Of a stretch of 64,000 nucleotides of DNA, positions 58,701 through 64,000 are shown one piece after another. This stretch comes from Kappaphycus alvarezii (lineage: Eukaryota > Rhodophyta > Florideophyceae > Gigartinales > Solieriaceae). Positions within the stretch are counted from its first letter, which is position 1, and each line of letters opens with the position of its first letter. The notes below the pieces were generated by a model. That model saw nothing but the letters and a program-made list of their open reading frames with translations, was not told the origin of the DNA and did not search any database. The position numbers and the translations under genes are program-made. The stretch is from positions 248,001-312,000 of the forward strand of contig NADL03000064.1 in the NCBI GenBank assembly GCA_002205965.3, in the 5' to 3' direction.

Positions 58701-61700
58701 ATAGAAGCAAATATGACAAAAACCTATAATCATACTACAACTGTGCTTCATAATGCGGCATACATCAAAAAATTGATATTAATGCTATATAAATGTAAAT
58801 TATTCTTTCTCTACTAATCATTGATTCAAAAAAATCCCAACTATGTTTAGGTAGTCGAAGATGTTTGGTTCCGTAGCAACCTTAAATTTGTAGTCCATAA
58901 TACAGATTTGTCATAAAAATATTTGTCGCCGGTTGAAGAGCAGCTGAAATACAAATACTAAAATTAATTGAAATCATTCGGTTGCTAGTTTGATAAACGC
59001 CTGAGCTCAAAATCTTGGCATCAAATCATAAAACTTTTGTTCGCTGTTTTAAATACATGGCACAATATTAGCAATCCATTAGAAAACATTAAAGGGTATG
59101 TTTTTAAATCCATGTCTTCGTGCGAAAGGTAGTAGGAAAGTTTCTCCATCGGCTCAATTATAATAAATTAATCAATCACACGGTTGCTTCAAGATGATCC
59201 TTAACTTAATTCTAAAACTGACAAAGGAGATAATGGCTGAAGGATTGAAACTAGAGGAGTTTTCATTAATTGCCATTGCCTTTCACTGGCAGGATAAACA
59301 TAAGTTTCAATACTGCCGTTTCAAAGTACTGAAATGGAATTAAAAAAATTAGCGCTGAGTATGAAACTGCATTGATACATTTGAAAAATGAGGCGATATT
59401 GATCCTCATTGAAGGTTAAATCAGCAGCAGTAATCAGAAAAAAATATTTTCCCTCTTTTTATTGAAAAAGTGGTAGCAACTAATAAATAGCCTCATATAC
59501 CTCACACTTTCCTTATCGGCAGCCTATTTCAAGGTTTTAGTTGGTTCATTTTAGGGATTGCAGCGTTTAAGTTCTTTTCATGGAACTATGCAGAGTATTG
59601 TATTCGCTCAATCTCCTCAGTTTTTCGGACCACATCTAGCTACCTTTCCTCCCTTACTGCAAAGTGAACAAACTTCCACCGCTTTATCTCTATCTATTCT
59701 TTTGATTCTAACTGCTGTCAATAACAAACAAAATTAATATACTTTAATTCAGATCTTTTGTATAGATAAAGTATATTCAGGCGAAAGTAGCGTTTAATGT
59801 TTCATAATCATCAAAAGAGATGTGAAGGTAAGCATCTCAGTTCATTCCTCTAATCACTTGCTATCTCACATTTCTAGCAATAGTCTCTTTGCGTCATATC
59901 TGACCCATTGAATATAAATCACTGATTCCCGAGCTTTTTGAAGCCTTTGGATAGAATATGAAGTTATTGCACGGAAGATACTATTTTTACCAATAAATCT
60001 ATTCTAAACACTACCGCATTAATTTTCCACATTTTCAATATTACACTGATGGAACTGTTCTGTATTGTCAATAGTTTTATGTTATTGGCAGATATTAAAA
60101 AAATTTAGCTGAGTCTTGATGAAAAAATCTAATTTAATTCTCTTTACGTACAGCGCAATGAATAGTGATGACGATTTAATCTTTTGACTTTATAGAGACG
60201 AAAAAGGTTGATGAGACATTCTAGACTATTTAGGAGCTTCATTTGATACCAAATATAATAATAAGAGTTGGGTAGTAAGCTGAACTGCTGCAAGGGCAGA
60301 TATTCGGCAAATGGAATTCAAGTGTGTAATATTTATATTATGTTATGGTAAGAAAGAAGGATTTAGCTATTGTCGGAAGCCCACTTAGAATACTGCTTTG
60401 GTGAGTATAAAGAAAGGGATTTTCACTAGAACAAGAATAAAAATGTAGTTCTTTACTAAACACCTCATATGAACGATTATTCTTTACTCCAAGCAGCAAA
60501 TTAGGCAAACATGGCTTTTATTTAAATACCTTTTGTATTAATATTTCTGATTGTATCCAAAATTGTGACTCATTTATTCTACGATCGTACATGCAAATAA
60601 GAGACGGGGAGCTAGCCACTAAAAAATTTATGAGGGTACTATTGTTAAGATAACAGTTCGTTGCGCTCAAATGTTATACACGATCATTATTTTTGATATT
60701 CTGTAGATTAATTTTAACTACCTATTTACTGTAAAAATCTGACTATTGATTTCGCAATGAATATATGAAACCGTTTGTAAGCCTTAGAAGATATAATTTC
60801 TGAAATTTGGACTCAAACTGTAACTGATCTACTATATTGATCAAATTTAAGATATTTAAGCACTAAACTTGGACTAGACTAAAATGAGTTTTAGAGAAAT
60901 AGAAAGCTAAGCGAATACTTACAAGCTATAACATTTAATAATTGTGAAATAAAAATATCATTAAAATTAGTCCTATTTCATATTTAAGATGAGTAAGATT
61001 AATAATTGTGCCACTTTTACTTACAAACTCACAAAAAAATTCCTCTTGGCAAATATATTCTACGATATTATTTTAAAAATCCTTTAAATTTTGATTAATA
61101 ATATATTAAATGAGCCCCACCTGTCGCAATACTGAGCTCAACCAAAACATTATGACTATCTAATCAGGGGGTCATGAGAGATATGAAAATGATAAGAGAT
61201 AGATGAAATGGGCAAATATGTCATTCTTACCCGGTAAAGGTGCCTATTTTTATTCAAAAAGGCAAAAGTGTGACTTCAAAAAGGTAAAAGAGAAACAAAA
61301 TAAAAAAAGGCAGAATGTTTTGTTACAGGCCAAATTTTCAACTCCCTACGCATCCTTTTAAAGTTTTTAGATGATTTTGATTAAAAGAATATGAAATTAA
61401 CTTAAAAAGAGCCAATTAGTCTGTTATATTGAACGATATGGTAGTTTATGCGACGAAAAGGCATCAAAATTGCGAAAAATCTTATTCAAGGACATGGTTC
61501 GTAAAAAAAAAGAATTAATGAAAAGATGTACCCATTTAAACTTGATAGTAATGGTAAATTTGAATGTAAGGAAAATAAGCAGGAAGCTTTGGATTTTTGC
61601 TTTCCAATATTACATATTAGTAGGGAATAGGAGTGATTTTCAAATGCATATAAACTAAATCATCTTCTCACTGTATTTTTATATCAAAAAGTACTTCTTA

Positions 61701-63165
61701 CTAATTGTACAGTGAGTTAAAAAATCATGGATGAGGAATAAAATTAGAAAGGGGGATTTATTTAAGGTGATTTTAATCTTCCGCTGCTACGCATTTTCTT
61801 TTTTATGAAGAAAAAAATTAAATATCTCACTGCGGGGCTTTCAAAGCTCTTAAAAATTTTTGACTGAAATTTAATGCAAATAGCGCCGCCTTTAATTCCT
61901 CTTTTTCATTAAATATGTGTATAATACCTACGCTGAGCGATTGCAGATTTCCAATATAGGTGATATATATCGATCTCCAATATCTTTTTGCAAAGGCCTA
62001 AATTAAATCTTTATATTTATTTGCTTTTGCTACACCATAGTCTATGACAAACGTCTGGTTGGGGTTCACTATCGTACTTGAATATTTTTCTTTTATTATT
62101 TTTTATTTATTTTTGTAAAATCACCACTCGCTCCGAAAATAAACAAATAAAGGTACAACTTATTGTTACAAAAGAACATTAAGCTGAGAAAAGGAATGAT
62201 ACAAAAACTATTTTGCTCAAGTTCTTTGCGAAAAGACCCAATATCATTACTACAAAAATCGCAAGAATCCCAAATTTTCAATGGAATCGTACACAATTAT
62301 GGAAAAAGTGTGTTATAATTCTCGAGAATCTGGTTTCAGCATTTATTAACAGAAACTACAACATAGACCTATAGTAATCACCGATTCCATCTGCAAGGTT
62401 AAGGTGTGATCTTGGTTCACACAAGGACAACGGATGAATGACATTTCCCAAATCAGTTACAAACAGCAAGAAACGTAACATTTCCGTACAGAACGATACT
62501 ATTATTATTTTTCGTTAGCTTCTCTTTGCGTTCTTCAATACTAATATAATTTGCTTCTGGAATATTTTCATCCTGAATACATTCAATGTAGTTTTTTTGA
62601 TTACTTATCCCAGCAAAGCAAAAGGAACGTTTCACATGGCTGTCTGTGTGACTCCCATCGATTATCTTTCAGTACTAAACAGGAATCGAAATTAATATTT
62701 TAAAAAAGACTTACTTTAGAGAACTAGTGCATAAAACAGAAAATAAGTCTAATTGAAATCACGTTACAATAATAATTGAGCATTGTGAAGAGCTATTTTA
62801 GTGCCTCTGGGAAAATTACACAAGTAAAATTGAAGTTAAATGAAAAAAATATTTTTGGAATGAATAATGAAATTATTGCGTACTGCTTAAATAAAAATTA
62901 TTCATAATTTACTATTTTCTCTTCATATAGCACATATGCGTCGCGAAAAGTTAGAAAAAATCTTCTACGAAGGTCGTATTCATTAATCATCTGTTCTAAT
63001 GCACTGATTACAGTATATTTTGAAAACGTACGGACGTTTACTCCACTGCCACTCGAATACTAGATTTCCTTCAATTTTAAGGGAAATATGGAATCTAAAT
63101 TTTGATAAAGATATCCAAATCTACTTGTAGATGTCATTAGGGAATCAACTTCCTCGGTCTTAGTA
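55769..63165. other. 7.4 kb AT-rich, no recognisable gene
   Basis: Stop-rich in all frames. The longest short frames (56,125-56,313; 57,047-57,327; 61,470-61,658) have no domain and biased composition. No repeats, tRNAs or other RNA genes recognised. Probably spacer and very old mobile DNA. Confidence 0.5.
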
Positions 63166-63221
63166 ATTCTGCCTCCTCGTTCCCATTTTTATTAAGTAAA
63201 AGTTTTTCTTTTGAGTTGTAG

Positions 63222-63362
63222 ATGGCGCCTAACTATCATCTACTGCTGCTCTCCTTGGCTTTGGCATGGTTCGACGGAAAATATATTGCTCAAAATTACG
63301 TGCAGGCGTTCTCGCAAGCCCGCCAAACATCGCCGAGCAGCTCTCATAAGTCCTGTTCATAG
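63222..63362 (+). CDS. 46-residue frame with signal-like hydrophobic start, doubtful
   Basis: A true ATG opens MAPNYHLLLLSLALAWFDGK, a hydrophobic run of signal-peptide type, then a polar, serine-rich end. It is preceded by TTTTCTTTTGAGTTGTAG, which resembles a 3' splice site. In another frame the DNA stays open to 63,522 and ends RFEQERPTKDSHYYIVL, so a longer gene with one frame change or an intron is conceivable. Local composition is less AT-rich than the surroundings. Unrecognised. Confidence 0.2.
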   Translation: MAPNYHLLLLSLALAWFDGKYIAQNYVQAFSQARQTSPSSSHKSCS

Positions 63363-63529
63363 CGACTTATCTACTTTATGGAACATAATTTTATCGTTTG
63401 GCGTCGATGATGACTTTCTTGTTTCTACAAACTTCACTAAGGAGCTTATACTGTACTTTATGCTCCCACGTTTTGAACAAGAGCGCCCAACTAAAGATTC
63501 GCATTACTATATAGTTCTGTGAAAGGCAA

Positions 63530-64000
63530 ATATATAATTTAAATCTTCTATCGAATATTGTTTCTTATATATTATAAATGCTATATATATCAATTATATA
63601 AAAATCATGAGTAAAAGCACATATGGAAAGCATACTTAAATGGGTAATCAAATCCACGAAATTACATTTATTAAAAAATTCCAAATAAAGTTGTGATATT
63701 ACATTTGAATTTCAATTTTATTGCAATATCTTGATCATAATATCGCCACTGAACAGTTTCTATTAGTACAAAAATATAAGATCTCAATAATTCATCAATT
63801 CTGAATCAATGATATCCTGAGTTTCTTGAGCGTCTGCATCCAGTATAACTTTTGTTTCCCCATTTTGTTCTGAGAGTAAAAGTTCAATTCTCCACTCTTT
63901 TCATTTTACCATTCTACTTTTCTGCTGCTACGATATAAGAAATTATGTTCAGTTCGCTCTTCTTAAAGATTGGTTAAAGAAAGCATAGCATGCATTTAAA
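63530..64000. other. AT-rich end of window
   Basis: Nothing recognised. A minus-strand glutamate- and glutamine-containing reading near 63,800-63,870 is too short to judge. Confidence 0.4.

Noticed and set aside
1-64000. CRISPR arrays, phage or bacterial gene clusters
   Set aside because: No regularly spaced repeats and no prokaryotic gene organisation. Repeats found are palindromic microsatellite-like runs or transposon ends.

Overview
The window is nuclear DNA of a eukaryote. The recognisable coding matter is almost entirely eukaryotic transposable elements: pogo/Fot-like, Tc1/mariner, PIF/Harbinger, piggyBac and Copia-like retroelements. There are no operons, no ribosome-binding-site spacing and very few long open frames. 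Species cannot be read from the sequence. One apparently intronless GC-richer gene, together with intergenic DNA full of short palindromes built on GTAC, makes a macroalga (perhaps a red alga) my best guess. That is inference with low confidence.

Layout. 1-19 kb is AT-rich and mostly unreadable. It holds a complete but dead pogo-like element (1785-3859, with TIRs and TA duplications), a worn Tc1/mariner relic (about 11.3-12.25 kb), a G-poor strand segment, a small GC-richer island at 14.1-14.8 kb, a 132-bp tandem duplication at 18.2 kb and a Tc1 N-terminal fragment with paired direct repeats at 19.1-19.55 kb. 20-31 kb is mixed in composition and has three dispersed repeat families (called R2, R3 and the QRH module here), an old Copia-like fossil (about 24.0-26.6 kb) and two strong hairpins. 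31-43 kb is the GC-richest part, dense in GTAC palindromes. It carries the only convincing host gene (about 35.65-37.18 kb, proline-rich with a C-terminal coiled coil, unrecognised). 42.5-56 kb is a transposon graveyard. In order it holds repeat R1 copy A, a DD34E Tc1 relic, Copia fossils, a nearly intact 3,128-bp Harbinger element inserted in that Copia tract, repeat R1 copy B, a second Tc1 relic on the minus strand and a piggyBac relic. 56-64 kb returns to AT-rich sequence with nothing recognisable.

How the parts relate. The best-defined unit is the Harbinger element. A DDE transposase gene and a second gene coding for a SAP plus Myb-like protein lie tail to tail between 14-bp terminal inverted repeats flanked by TCA target duplications. 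The other relics are independent insertions of differing decay, some nested. I found no CRISPR, rRNA, convincing tRNA, or metabolic or defence gene cluster.
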